From positions 37,577,005 through 37,641,004 of the forward strand of contig CM057224.1 of assembly GCA_029891385.1 (NCBI GenBank): 64,000 nucleotides of DNA. The letters are read 5' to 3'. The notes under the pieces were generated by a model, which was not told where the DNA came from, made no database searches, and saw only the letters and a program-made list of their open reading frames with translations. Positions within the stretch are counted from its first letter, which is position 1, and each line of letters starts with the position of its first letter. The translations under genes and the position numbers were made by a program. Below, piece after piece: positions 1 to 12,364 of this stretch. The stretch comes from Erythroxylum novogranatense (lineage: Eukaryota > Streptophyta > Magnoliopsida > Malpighiales > Erythroxylaceae).

Positions 1-144
1 GCATTGCATATATCTATGACTGTAAATGAATGAAACATGTGAATTATGAAATTGCATGTGTATATGAAATTGGAACTGAAATGTGATAATATGTGATATT
101 ACTGTTAATGCTACAGTGTGCTAATACGATTGGTGAAGGCATGA

Positions 145-196
145 GTTGGGTGAACCATCGATGATGGTTTCTCACTGAGTTCGCAAACTCACCCAA
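145..196 (+). repeat. Nested inverted repeat conserved in gypsy LTRs (copy 1)
   Basis: An inner hairpin (ACCATC, loop GAT, GATGGT) sits inside outer arms GTTGGGTGA and TCACCCAAC. The same arrangement recurs at 3551-3606, 12971-13026, 16161-16216 (minus) and 21751-21806 (minus), each time about 400-555 bp from the LTR 3' end. Role unknown; the position suits RNA processing or transcript termination. Confidence 0.75.
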
Positions 197-477
197 CATT
201 GCAACTATTTTTCAGGAATTGAAGAGTACCTCGTTAGTGAACAGGGAGTATGGTTACTACAAGAGAGTCGGTGTCCAATGTCGGGATCAGTTCACGTCTG
301 CATTCGTGTTATCTTGACTTATGTGTAAATTTATATTCCGCAAAAATTGTACTGAATTGATTGAGGGCCCTAATTGATAAATATTATTTGACATGTGATC
401 TTTGATAACGTGTATGACTAAAAAGGGTTTTCGTATCACGGGCCCGAATCATTTATTTTTTAATTTCACAGACTTTC

Positions 478-482
<5 letters not shown>

Positions 483-569
<87 letters not shown>
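483..569. repeat. (TA)n microsatellite
   Basis: Uninterrupted TA dinucleotides for about 87 bp inside the partial LTR. Small reading frames rich in Tyr-Ile across it are products of the repeat. Confidence 0.95.
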
Positions 570-571
<2 letters not shown>

Positions 572-1696
572 TAATGAGTTTTGACACTGCAGTGACTATT
601 CTAGCATACCACCCTCGCGGGTCGCGGGCTCGGATATCACCGTCGATGTCGGGTTCGGGTCTCGCGGGAGTGGGGTGCTACAAGGAATTTTTTTTTGAAA
701 TTGTAGAAAATAGGAAAAAGAAATTGAAAGAAGCTTTGGAGATAGTTGGATTGTAAAGATGAAAGTTAAGGGAGTTAGTTTCAAAAGAAACTAAGTTAGA
801 GTTTAGGTAGTGGGAAAGTGACAAGTGTCACTTAGGCTTTTGTACTCTTTCTAGAAGTAGGTTACTATTCTTGGAGAGGTGACAAGTTAAGTCTTGTCTA
901 AGTTCCTCCTTCATTATGATCTTCTTCAAATTTTTCTTCCCATACACAGAGTTTTCCATCAAATACCTTCTAAGAGACTTCTATGCTTTTCCTTTCTTTC
1001 ACCAAACCCATTTTGCCAGTTGTGTCCTCTACCCTAAAAAAATCAGAAGTTGATCATTGTACTCAGTGGAGTACGTAAAACGTGTGGAGTTTAGGGCTTG
1101 AAGATTTTGAAGTGTTCAGCAGGTAAGTGGTGAAGAGATTCTTTAGAGTTGGGAATTTGTGAAATAAAGTTGATAAGTTACAGTCATTTGCATGAAAAAT
1201 GGCATTTTAAATGTTTGTTCATAAATACTGTGTTGTTGGGGGATGAAAAATCTGGTTATAATGTTAATTTAGTGTTTTGAATGATCATGAGCGATTGGGT
1301 GTTGTAAAATATTGAAAGATTGAAAATCTGGAAAATGTTCACTGAGTGTGCTTTAGTCTGTTAGCCACAACGTTTCTTTTAGTTGCCCAAATAAGAAGAT
1401 TCTTAATTTGGATTAAACTAGAGATATATGGCTACATTTCTTATGAAGACATCGAATTTCAATTCTATCTCTAAAAGTCTCAAAATTTCATGAAGTTATG
1501 AAGTTGGTCTAGTACGTCGGTGTGTGAATGGAAAATTCATCTTCTTAATTTAAAATTTGGGATTGATATAAAGATATTTTAACCAAGATGCCTTCTGGAA
1601 AGTTGTATATCTTTCTTTTATTTTTCCAACAATATATAGTATGAAAATTTTGGACATTGGAGTCAAAAGTTATGATCCTTATAAGTGGAGACGTTT

Positions 1697-2012
1697 TGGG
1701 GAAGAAATGAGACGGAAGAAATGAGACAGAAGGAAATGAGACAGAAGAAAATGAAATGGAAGAAATGAGATAGAAGAAATGAGATGGAAGGAAATGAGAT
1801 GGAAGAAAATGAGACGGAAGAAATGAGACGGAAGAAAATGAGATGGAAGAAATGAGACGGAAGAAAATGAGACGGAAGAAATGAGACGGAAGAAAATGAG
1901 ACGGAAAAAAATGAGATGGAAGAAATGAGATGATAAAAATAAGATGATGGAAGTAAGACTATGGAAGTAAGACGATGGAAATAAGACAATACAAAAGTAA
2001 GACGATTGAGGA
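1697..2012. repeat. Minisatellite of GAGACGGAAGAAAAT type in LTR X
   Basis: About 20 imperfect units of 13-15 bp based on ATGAGACGGAAGAAA, passing at the 3' end into AAGACAATACAAAAGT and GGAAGTAAGACGAT. Both variants resemble units in the copia LTRs at 49240-49590 and 57325-57745, and the second resembles units at 15291-15700. Confidence 0.9.
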
Positions 2013-2899
2013 CAAAAACAGGTTGGAGTCTTTTGGTCATAACTTCTTCTCTAGACATCCAAATGATCTGATTCTTGAACCATTAAATTTGTAAGACATT
2101 GATCTACATCTCCACTCAAGAATCATAGCCCTCCGAAATGAATTGAGAAAGATTAAGTGAAAAAGTATAACGGGTATAGTGAGGGTACTTTCAAATAGTA
2201 TGAACTGGTGTTATTCTACTGAACATACTTCAATATTTTGATGATATTTTGATTTGTAGGATTCCAATTGAGGTGATTTTTAATTTGGAGTAAACTAGAG
2301 AAATAGGGCTACAAATCTCATAAGGAATCTTAATATTGATTCAGTTTCTAAGGTGTTCAATTTCTATATGGAAGTTGTATATAGTAAATTGTTTTTGACT
2401 AAGAACAGTTCGAAAATGTTTGAGGTATATCTTCCATATTACTAAACCAAATTGAGTGATTTTGGTATCAATGGAAAGATAAAACATAGAGGAACACATT
2501 TCTAGAAGAGAGTATGACAAAATTTGATCATTTTCACTTTTTAATTGAATGCAAATAGTAGATCGAAAGTGTGTCATGGAAAAATCTGAAAGGATTCAAT
2601 GAGAAATGAAATGCAATTTTAAAGGTTTTAGAGAGGCATACACCTAAGTATAAATATTACTTAGATGAATTTTGATATAAGACTGATAATGTGATGAGAA
2701 TAAGGGAAAGATACCCGGGATTGTCATGAACATGCATTGTACATATTGTATATACACATTTGTGCACAAGGGAATGCTTATAATTGTGCAATTATTAATG
2801 TGTGTGCATCGTGTGTTTGGCATATTGATATGCAGGATAAACATCTTAATTCAAAAGTTTCTAGATCATTGAAGCTAGTTTTAATCTGGAGTATACTGT

Positions 2900-3624
2900 G
2901 AGTAGACCGAGATGGTCTTATTTTATTGTTTGTTTTGTTTAAATTTTGTATTAATTGACTATTGGATGATGTTATGAATGTGATTGATTGTATTGGTCCC
3001 CGAACAGAAGGTCCGATGAGTGTGATGTATGAATGAAATATTGAAGTGCTCCTTGTATGTGAATTGGGTGAAATATGTGATACATGACTTGGTTGTTAAA
3101 TGCTGGACTTAGTTCCTTAGGAAAGTTTGATCATGCATATAAATGAAAAAATGATACTCAACTTTAATGTTGAATGCCAGACTAAGGTTCGATGATATGG
3201 GAATGTGAGTGAATAGGAATATGCAAATGTAATTGATGCATTCTATGTTATGAATGCATGAAACATAATGGCTGTTGTGACTAGAGTAGCCACCGATCAG
3301 AGCTTAAAGCTCAACGAGTAGAAATGAGCCTCGAGCTTAAAAGTGATTCAGAACCTTAGGCTCAACGTTTAATGAGCCCTATATGGGATAGTTATCAATG
3401 AGCCCTTTAAGGGACAGTATAGGTACTCGATCACAACAAAATAACAAATGAAAAGTGAGTCTCATGTGCACTACATATGCATAACTGAGTGATTAAATTG
3501 TATTGAATGTGAAGTGTGAAATGTGTAATTATGTGAATTATGTGTTACGTGATTGGGTGAGCCATAGATGATGGTCACTCATTGAGTTCGCAAAACTCAC
3601 CCAAAATTTGCAAATATTTTTTAG
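2900..3624 (+). other. Intron-like interval in LTR X
   Basis: A GTGAGTAGAC donor-like site at 2900 is followed 725 nt later by a T-rich tract and TTTTTTAG, ending at 3624 just after the hairpin block. Solo LTR A (12365-13043) and both LTRs of element B carry the same donor, hairpin and acceptor order. Splicing is inferred only from these signals. Confidence 0.4.
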
Positions 3625-4105
3625 GATCAGAAGAATACCTCGTTAGGCAAATGGGAGTATACTTACTACATACAATGAAAAAGATAGAGATCGAGATCAG
3701 TTCGTATCTGCATTGTATTTCTTTATTTTCGTATTGAATTGTGTTTATTCTGAAATTTTTGTATCGAATAATGTATTCAGAAATTTTTGCACAATGTGTA
3801 TACAAATGTATTTATGTTGTAATGTAAAGACATTATGATCAAAGTGTTTTGTTTTCGTAATGGGCCCCAATTGGCTATTGAAATCTTATGGATTGTATTG
3901 TGTTGATTGAAAAAATTTACGATTGAAACGGGCCCGAATTGATTATTAATTTTTTGCAAAAGTATGCATTGTTCAAAAAGAAAAAAAGAGACTTTGTATT
4001 GACATTTGATTGATTGAGTGTTCTAGCCCGCCACCCTCGTAGGACACGAACTCGGATATCACCTATCGATGTTGGGTTCGAGTCTTGCGGAAGTGGAGTG
4101 TTACA

Positions 4106-5590
4106 TAAACTTTAACAAAAACAATAAATTCTCAAAATGCAAATAAAGCATTGTTTTACAAAAATCTAGCTTCAAAAAAACAAAAGTGCAAATTGGAGTG
4201 ATGCCTTGACGCTCAACTCGATCACTCGATATCTTACTCATCGCCTGTGGATGGGAAGGAATGTGGTGAGTTCGAAAGCTCGTGGGTAACAGTTTTATAA
4301 TCAGTAATAAGCAAAAATCATTGAAAATATTCATGATCATGGCAATTTCTCACAAGTCCATAAAACATCTATATCTCACTTGTCAAACCAAAATTACAGT
4401 TCACATAAGTTAAACATTCATCAAACTTGTCAACACATGCAAACACATAAACACATCATAATGGTTTGGGCGGATTCGTAACATAACGTACTACACATTT
4501 CCCATAAGGGTTCTATGTAACTGTGAACAGAACGTACTATCGCAATCTCACAAAATGGTCTTGCGTAACTGTGAACATATAGGAGTCCGTAAAGGAGCTT
4601 CATGCCACTAGCGGGCAGGCAGGAGAAGCCTTTTTAATCAAGTCCACTTGATAGGTAGAACAGACTACCACAAACCCACATAACATGTAATTCATGAACT
4701 TGAAACATTTTGCCCATATGGCACATTGTTGTTTGAAACTTGATTTCATGAGCATGACACATTTCATATGCACTTCTATTTTCATTTCTCAACCAATCTT
4801 TAAAAAAACAATAAATGCACATTTTCAAGGTAGTTGGAAATCATTTAATTCCATTTATTTGAAAGAACCTCTAATAGCTTATTTACTCAATTATAAAAAT
4901 GTCACCCACCTTGATTTCCTTGCTTGAAAACTTGTTTAAGGCTATCTCTCTTCTTGCTCCTCTTGCCTCCCTTTAAACATGACAAAAAACTTAATAGAAT
5001 TTCAAATTGGAAAACCTAAAGAACCAAATGCATGAAATTGATCCTAGAATATCTAAACACATACCTTTCCTAAGCTCTTTGAACCAAAGACCTTTCAAAA
5101 CTCCAAGAGATTAAAATCAACTTACCTTGAATCTTCACCAAGAAATGATTTTCTTGGCTCTAATGGAAGCTCTAATCTTCCCCTTCCTTTTCCCCTTCTT
5201 GATCACTCTCAAAATCCCTCTTGAAGGTTAAGAAAAATCAAAACCTAGTTTGCTCTCCTTTCTTTCTCTAACTCACAAAACTCTCTCCCTTCTCTCTTCA
5301 ATTTCATTTTCTCTCTCTTCCAAAAGCAAGACACCGCCTTTCTTCTCTTTTACAACCTTAATGATTGCCTAAAGTCCCTTTTTTCCCTTACTTTAATGCC
5401 TTATGGTTTTTAGACTTAAGTGACTTGTCAAAATTAGCCTCATACTCTCCCATTACTTTAATAGCTCAAAGCCCTTAGCCCATGTCATATTATCTTACCC
5501 ACATTAACAAACTAATCAATTCCAACATAAATAATCTAGCAAGACCTCAAAATTAGTCTCATCATGTTAAAAAAAATTCAGGGGCCAACA
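4106..5590 (-). mobile_element. 3' LTR of host Tekay/Del-type gypsy element (partial)
   Basis: This segment matches 24570-26061 closely along its length (AACAATAAATTCTCAAAATG near the left, GGGGCCAACA at the right end). On the minus strand it starts TGTTGGCCCC directly after a purine-rich polypurine tract, which defines a 3' LTR. The half far from the coding region is missing because LTR X adjoins at 4105. A donor-like GTAAGT (minus strand, about 5123) lies downstream of the likely promoter, as in the 5' LTR copy near 25595. Confidence 0.8.
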
Positions 5591-7247
5591 TTTCTCCCCC
5601 TTTTAAGAAAATTTCATCCCCGAAATTCTTACCTGAGTCATTGAAAAGGTGTGGATACTTTTCCCTCATGGCCTTCGTGGGCCCCCATGTGGCCTCTTCA
5701 ACAGAGTGATTTCTCCACCAAACTTTGATAAGTTGAACCGTCTTGTTCCTAAGGACCTTTTTCTTAGTATCTAAGATCTCTACTGGAATCTCCTCATAAC
5801 TTAGATCATATCTCAAAAGAACCTCAGTGGTCTGAATGATGTGGGATGGATCCGATCTGTACCTTCTCAATATAGACACATGAAAGACGTCATGTATCTG
5901 TGACAATTCTGAAGGTAGCGCCAACCTATCGGCTAGCAGTCCAATCCTCTCTACAATATCATATGGACCCACATATCTCGGACTCAACTTGCCCTTCTTG
6001 CCAAACCTCATGACCCCTTTCTAAGGAGTCATCTTAAGAAATACTCTCTCACCGAGTTCATACTCTATCTCCTTTCGGTGTGCATGAGTATAACTCTTCA
6101 TTCTATCTTGTGCTGTCTTAAGCCGTTGTTTAACTAGATTAACCTTATCGACTGTCATCTGAAGTAGCTCTGGCCCTATCAGCTTCCCTTCTCCTTCTTC
6201 ATCCCAATATATCGGAGTTCTACATCTCCTTCCATACAGTGTTTCATATGGAGCCATTTGAATGATCGAATGGTATGAATTATTATAAGCAAATTCGATT
6301 AATGGCAAATGCTCGTCCTAAACTCCTTTGAAATCCATCACACATGCTCTAAGCATTCCTTCAAGTGTCTGAATGGTCCTCTCAGATTGACCATCCGTCT
6401 GGGGATGAAAAGTCGTACTAAAATTCAACTTGGTTCTGAGAGCCTCTTGCAAGCTTCCTCAAAATCTTGAAGTAAATCGAGGATCCTTGTCAGACACTAT
6501 AGAATCTGGAACCCTATGTAATCTTACTATCTCATCAATATACTTCTTTGCTAGCATATGCAGAGAATCGGTCTGTTTAATTGCTAGAAAATGGGTTGAT
6601 TTCGTCAACTGATCAACAATGACCTATATGGCATCATGCTTCCTACTAATCTTAGGCAAACCCGTAAAAAAATCCATAGTTACCCTTTGCCACTTCCACT
6701 CAGGAATGGACAATGGGCTTAACTTGCCTGAAGGTACCTGGTGCTTAGCCTTGACTTGCTGACATACTAGACACTTGCTCACATATTCTACAACATCTCT
6801 CTTCATGTCTTTCCACTAGAAATGCTCTTTTAGATCTCTGTACATCCTGGTGCTACCTGGGTGTATGGCATAAGGCACATTGTATGCCTCATCCAGTATT
6901 TCATCCTTAATCACTTTGACATTCGGAATACAAAGTCTATTTCTGACAATCATAAGTCCATCCTCCGTCACCACCACTTCAGATTTGTTACCATTTTGAA
7001 TTTCTTCTCGGAGCTTACTCAATTCTGCATCTTGTGCTTGTAACTCCTTAACTTTCTCCCTGAGTATCGGTCTCACTCTGAAATTAGCAATAACACAATC
7101 GGGTTCCTCCTGTTTCAATCTTATTCTAAACTTTGCCATTTCTTCCAATAACGACAGATACACTGTTTGAACATAAGCAATAGAGGATTTCCTACTCAAG
7201 GCATCCGCTACCACATTCGCCTTTCCTAGATGGTATTCAATCAACAA
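5562..7247 (-). pseudogene. Tekay-type integrase with C-terminal chromodomain-like region, broken
   Basis: The integrase part of the pol polyprotein, read right to left. It begins after the RNase H tail (HLGKANVVADALSRKS). It then holds the zinc-binding H..C..C region (CLVCQQVKAKH, 6730-6790), the first catalytic Asp (VTMDFFTGLP), the second (IVSDKDPRF, near 6490), and the [18 protein letters not shown] block with the catalytic Glu. Next come the GRRC-type region, LSPRYVGPY and HVSILRRY motifs. A chromodomain-like tail (residues KVWWRNHSVEEATWGP) marks the Tekay/Del chromovirus lineage; such domains usually target chromatin. The reading frame runs on through the polypurine tract into the LTR, stopping at 5562. 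In-frame stops near 6015, 6315, 6470, 6620 and 6815 mostly replace conserved Trp codons, so no functional enzyme is expected. Confidence 0.85.
5591..5607 (-). other. Polypurine tract of the Tekay-type element
   Basis: The minus strand reads CTTAAAAGGGGGAGAAA immediately before the LTR start TGTTGG. This is the expected primer site for plus-strand DNA synthesis and fixes the minus orientation. Confidence 0.8.
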
Positions 7248-8618
7248 GTCTTAATCCTTGAGCAACTCTAATCATCTTCTTTGTCTCAAATTTAGCTCTT
7301 TCTGACTTAAAAAATACTCGAGGCTCTTATGATCTGTAAAGATCTTCATCTGCACCCCATACAAATAGTGTCTTCATGTCTTCAGGGCAAAAATTACTGC
7401 TGCCAATTCCAGATCATGTGTTAGGTAATTCAGTTCATACAGCTTTAGCTGCCGCAAGGCATAAGTTATTACCTTGTCTCCTTGCATCAATACACAACCC
7501 AAACCCTTTCTTGAAGCATCATTATAAACTGTATAACCCTTCTCTCCTGTTGACAAAGTCAGAATTGGAGAACTTGTTAATATGTACTTAAACTCCTCAA
7601 AGCTCTTCTGGCATTCATCACTCTAGATAAACTTCTGATTCTTCCTCAATAACTTGGTCATCAGAGCCGCTATCATCGAGAATCCTTTGACAAATCTCCT
7701 ATAATACCTTGCCAGACCTAGAAAACTCCTTACTTCGGCCACCGTCGTTGGTGCATGCCAATTCACCACCGCTTCAATTTTTCTTGGAACAACATGCACC
7801 CCATCTTTAGAAATCACATGTCCAAGGAAAATCACTTCGTGAAGCCAGAATTCACATTTGTTGAACTTGACATAAAGCTCCTTATCCCTCAATATCTGCA
7901 ACACTCTCCTGAAGTGTTCCTCATGTTCCTTTTCACTTTTGAAATAGACTAGAATGTCGTCGATAAACACTATGACAAACTGATCCAGATACTCCTTGAA
8001 GGCTCTATTCATAAGATCCATGAATGCAACCGGAGCATTGGTCAATCCGAAGGGCATAACCAGAAACTCATAATGCCCGTAACGTGTCCTGAAGGCTGTC
8101 TTGCTTACATTAGACTCTTTGATTCTGAGCTGATGATAGCCCAACCTGAGATCAATCTTTGAAAAGACCCTTGCTCTTTGCAATTGGTCAAACAAATCAT
8201 CAATCCGGGACAAAGGATACTTGTTCTTGACAGTCATCTTGTTGAGTCTCTGGTAATCGATGCACATACGCCATGTCCCATCTTTCTTCCTAGCAAACAG
8301 AACCGATGCTCCCCATGGTGATGAACTTAGCCTTATGTATCCCTTCCCTAATAGTTCCTCCAGCTATTCCTTAAGCTCCTTCAATTCGGATGGAGCCATT
8401 CTATACGGTGGTATGGAAATTGGCGCGGTACCCGGAATCAGGTCTATAGCAAATTCAATTTTCCTCACTGGTGGCAAACTAGGTAAATCCTCTGGGAACA
8501 CATCTGAAAACTCCCTCACTACTGAAAAATCCTCTAACCTTCCTTCTTTCACCTCGGTGTCCACAACATGCGCCAAGAAGGCTTCACACCCCTTTTCCAT
8601 CATTCTATCAGCTAGCAA
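7248..8618 (-). pseudogene. Tekay-type reverse transcriptase and RNase H, broken
   Basis: This region would encode the enzyme that copies retrotransposon RNA to DNA. Visible motifs, N to C: a linker (REFSDVFPEDLPSLPP), [55 protein letters not shown], the catalytic core [10 protein letters not shown] (the DD pair is retained; the usual first residue Y or F is F here), FLGHVIS, and [10 protein letters not shown]. RNase H follows with [24 protein letters not shown] and TDHKSLEY. Stops interrupt the frame near 8370 (expected Gln), 7622, 7373 and 7272 (expected Trp) and 7255 (expected Tyr). Apart from these the frame is almost free of frameshifts, so decay has been mainly by point substitution. 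Confidence 0.88.
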
Positions 8619-8976
8619 AGTCGAAATAGTTCTTGATGATGGTGTTCTCCTGTCCCCCCCTAAAAATCACCTTCTCACCATTGCCAAAATCAAACTCTAC
8701 TTCCTTAAGGCTGTAATCTAATTTTGCATGATACTTCTCCATGGCATCCATTCCAAGTATAACATCTAGACCTTTCAACTCTAGAGGCAACAAGTCTACA
8801 ACCAATCTAACACCCTCAATAACTAGTTCACAGTCTCTATATACTTGACTGATTACCACATTCCTCCCTAGAGGTGTACTAACAAGCAAAGGACTATTCA
8901 AAGGCACTGAATTCACAGCATGCAAGGTCATCCTTGCAGAAACAAATGAATGCATAAAGCCAGTATCAATCAACAC
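8608..8976 (-). pseudogene. Tekay-type aspartic protease region
   Basis: The conserved LIDTGFMHSFVS holds the catalytic Asp-Thr-Gly of retropepsins. It is followed by a hydrophobic stretch and the LDVILGMDAMEKYHAKLDY motif typical of gypsy proteases. It lies between the gag C-terminus and reverse transcriptase, as in all Ty3/gypsy elements, and would process the polyprotein. An in-frame stop at about 8998 separates it from gag; beyond that stop VVYVLIDTG continues the expected sequence. The last residues overlap the start of the next open frame, so there is a small frame change near 8610. Confidence 0.85.
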
Positions 8977-8997
8977 ATAAACTACAGAATTGAATAA

Positions 8998-9217
8998 CTA
9001 AACTATACTCGTGACAACTTTAGGAGCGGCTGCAACTTCCTCTCTAGTCATGACAAACACCCTTGTCTGAGCATGAGCTTGAACCCTTGGCCCTCCTGGA
9101 GGAACAACTTTCCTTGCAGCTCCAGAACTGCCCATCCCAGTGACTGGTCTGGTCCCCAATGTTTCTGCTCTCCTTGGGGCTTGTGACTGTAACCCCTCTT
9201 GTCTCATTACTTGGAGA
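8998..9217 (-). pseudogene. Tekay-type gag C-terminus, split from the rest by solo LTR A
   Basis: The frame reads LQVMRQEGLQSQAP ... TRVFVMTREEVAAAPKVVTS, the usual basic linker before a gypsy protease (compare VYAMTRQEAQDSPD in element B). Its first residues follow directly on the zinc knuckle GHMIRDC that lies across the insertion at 13383. Removing 9223-13377 and one CAGTC copy rejoins the two halves. Confidence 0.82.
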
Positions 9218-11654
9218 CAGTCTGTAACATCCCATCCCCTCCTGGAAGGGTAAAATAGTAAAATTGGCATAGGATAAGATTGATAAGGAATATTTATTAC
9301 TGTTCATGCATAATAGGATCGATACACGATCAATTGTGTATATGGAATTACGTAAATGCATTCATGACATTCCGTAATTGGGCCTAACGGTATTTTATTG
9401 TGATTAACGTGGTTATGGGATTTGAAAAATTGTTACGAGTCGCTATTAAGCGTTTTACATTTTTGGGATTTATAGAATTTTCTGGAATTTTTCGAGAAAA
9501 TTCCGACCGCAAAATCGCCATGAATCGCCTAAACTTGTTTTGGAGTAGAAAAGGTGATTTTCGTGATTGAAAAATTATTTGGAGTGCATTTGTTACTGTT
9601 TTATAATTTTAGGAATTTCATTAATTCCCGAAAAAATAATTGGGAAATTTCTCGGATAGGATAAATCGCCAATTAGCGAACCTATTGATTCTCGATAGCA
9701 AAATCGCTACCCACCGGTACTTTGTAATATTGGGTATTTTATTTTGGGATGAAAGTAGGGTCATTGGAGTTAAATGGAGTAACATTTTGGTGGATTAAAT
9801 AAATATACTTTGAATTTTCTTATAATAATAAACCAATCACAAGTTGCCATTGAAAAGGCAACATTAAATGCACCTCTCAATGTTCTCGGACATGTGTGCT
9901 TAAAGAAGGAAGGAAGAATTGTTTTAAGGCTTTTATCATTATAGCCATCCGAAACTTAAACTCTTCATTGAAAACCATCGAAAAGTTGGCTCTTCTTTTC
10001 TCCATTTTCTCCATATCTTTAAGCTACCATCCTTTATTCCACCAAAGTTAGATGATGAGGAGATGCATGCTTGGTCTTGGTGGGATTAGTTTGAAAGCAT
10101 AGGAAAGAATTGAAGAGAAGAAGTGAGGATTGGAAGCTAATAGGTAAGTAAAGGAATTTAAGTTTCATATGATGTTTGATGATGTTTTACATGGAATTAA
10201 ATGCCATGATAGTGAGGGTGGTTAATAAAAGGGTTTAAAGCATGTATTAGGTTTATGTAGGCATTTAAAGTGATGATTATTATGATTTGAAGGAAAGGGT
10301 ATGAGGTTAGGTGAAGATGCATTGAAATTAATGATATGGTTTGATTTTGAATTGAATAGGGATAATTATTTGAGTCTTTGAATGGAGGAATTAAATACTG
10401 TAAATTTTTCAGTATTAACCCTAGTATAAGTATAACTGGAGTGATATTTAATTTGTATTTATTTTGATGTCTAGTGATGTGAAAAAGGTATTGGAAGTGG
10501 TTGAACTAAGGTTAACCTTAAATCTGGAAAGTTGGAATTATAAGTGATGTTACTGTTTTATTCATAACTTATTGTGTAGAAATGCAAATGAGGTAAGGTT
10601 AGTGGCCACTGAAACTTTGGACTGTTGGCTCCAATTTAGTGTGAAATAAGTGTTGTTGAATTCCATTGATAGAAGGGTGAAATTTTGAATGGGAAAGTTA
10701 CTGTTCCATTGTCTGTGAACAGTAACCGCAACCATGACATCTGAGTTTGATGATTTTTATGAATTAATTGAGATGGAATTTGGGAGAATGGTCTTCATGG
10801 AAGTTGTAGCATATTGAATTATCTTTCCATTGCTACTGATATTGCTATTTGTAGAATTGTGTATTGGGAGATATGAATTGATTACTAATGACTGGTTTTG
10901 AGCATTTTGGATGAAACCTAGCTTAAGTGTGATTTTGTGAGTTTACTGATTGGAGGCAATTTTAACATTTTAAGTGGACTGAATTGGTGTGAGTGAGCTT
11001 CTGAAAAGTTGTAGAGGAAAAGATTACCTTGAAAATGACATATGGTTTGTAATTTTTAGAAGTCAGAATTGGGAGATATGATTTTCAAAACTGATCCTAC
11101 ATTAGGTTATGAATGGCTGATGATAACAGAAACTTCCATAACAGTTTTAAATTTTAGAGATCGAATTGGATGTTGAGTGCTTCATGAAAATTGAAGTTTG
11201 AGATGTTATCTTTACAAGGATATAAAGTTCTGATTTTATTGACTTATATACTGGAAGTTATGCTTCTTGTAAGATTACTGCCCAAAGTGAAGGATTTCAG
11301 GACAGTGACATTGAATGAATTAATGGACTGGTTTAGAAATAGAATTTGATTTTGGATTGTTCATGAAAGTTGTAGAGGACATTGTGAACTTGTTGACCAT
11401 ATTTTTGTGGTAATTTATTACTAAGGAATCAGTGAGTTATGAAATTGTAAATGTACTGCTCTGTGTTGATGGAAATTGTGAAGGCAGAAGGTTTGATGGA
11501 TTATTTGACACCCTTAGGGTTGGAATTGATTTTTATGGTCTTCTTGAGAATTGTAGAGCTTTTCATAAGCTTTCCAATGAGGTATAGTGGGTATTTTCTG
11601 ATTTGTGTGCTAAAAGTTAGAGTAGTTGGAAAAGTAGGTTGAAATCTAAAAAGG

Positions 11655-11912
11655 AAAAGGGCAAGGCGGAGGTGACTCGCCGTCTCGCGAGGCGACATAT
11701 CGCCTCATGAGGCGATATCGCCTCGCGAGGCGAGATAATCGGGCTGGTCGCGAGGCGCGCCTCGCCCTCATGACAACGAGGTGATTCAGCCTCGCGAGGC
11801 GACGTTATGCCTCGAGGGCGAGATTAAAGAGGTGGTCGCGAGGCGACGCCTCGCCTCATGACGAAGATGAGTGAAATCGCCTCGAGGGCGGCGCCCGCCC
11901 ATGAGGCGCATT
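11655..11912. repeat. CpG-rich island of short palindromic repeats in LTR A
   Basis: About a dozen interspersed copies of GCGAGGCGA and its reverse complement TCGCCTCGC, many as the palindrome GCCTCGCGAGGC, within a surrounding AT-rich LTR. Element B carries a different CpG-rich island (CCGCGGCG motifs) at a comparable LTR position. Confidence 0.85.
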
Positions 11913-12364
11913 TATGGAAATGTTTATTTTTTAAAATTTTATTTGGTATTAAATGGTACAATGGTTCTTTTGTCAATTTCTTTCCGTCGGCGTCCGATTG
12001 ACCCGATTCCAGAGGCATCGGATTCATTGAATATTTAATTTCATTTTCGAGAAAACGGGAATTTTTAGACGGAATTTGACGTAGCCCTATTGACGGAACT
12101 TGTAAACACTGCTTTATTTAATTGAGGACCTATAGAGGTCCGAATTGCATGCCGTCGGCGCTATGGATTTCTAATTTTCATAGAATTTTATTATGGGAAA
12201 ATATTGAATTAGGACCGGGAATTCATGAACATGCATATCTCATCATTATGAGCACAAATTTCATATTTAGTGACTCGTACTTTTTCTGATTCATATAGAG
12301 GCCCAATTGGAGCGTCGATTGACCGACGTCACGGAGACTTCCGGCGTTAGCTCGGAAGTAATAG

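Larger units (their letters stand above)
1..682 (+). mobile_element. 3' part of a gypsy-type LTR, cut off by window start
   Basis: The segment ends in the signature shared by the other gypsy LTRs here: a block with CTCGGATATCACC, then GGGTTCGGGTCT, then a terminal TGCTACA at 676-682. About 530 bp upstream is the nested hairpin block (145-196), followed by a pyrimidine-rich TTTTTCAG. The same order occurs at the ends of LTR X and solo LTR A. The bases after 682 (AGGAA onward) do not look like an internal retroelement region but continue as the body of another LTR, so this element probably inserted into LTR X. Its other end lies outside the window, so the target duplication cannot be tested. 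Confidence 0.6.
683..4105 (+). mobile_element. LTR X: gypsy-type LTR, 5' end displaced by the insertion at 1-682
   Basis: The 3' end is the shared gypsy LTR terminus (CTCGGATATCACC block, then TGTTACA at 4099-4105). From 5' to 3' the segment holds a GTAAGT donor-like site at 1123, a minisatellite (1697-2012), the phrase CTCTAGACATCCAAATGA near 2050 (also in the host Tekay LTR near 15052-15069 on the minus strand), a GTGAGT donor-like site at 2900, the hairpin block at 3551-3606 and an acceptor-like TTTTTTAG ending at 3624. It abuts the host Tekay 3' LTR at 4106. The host copy at 24565-24575 continues further, so X seems to have inserted there. Whether X is a solo LTR or part of a full element is not visible. 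Confidence 0.6.
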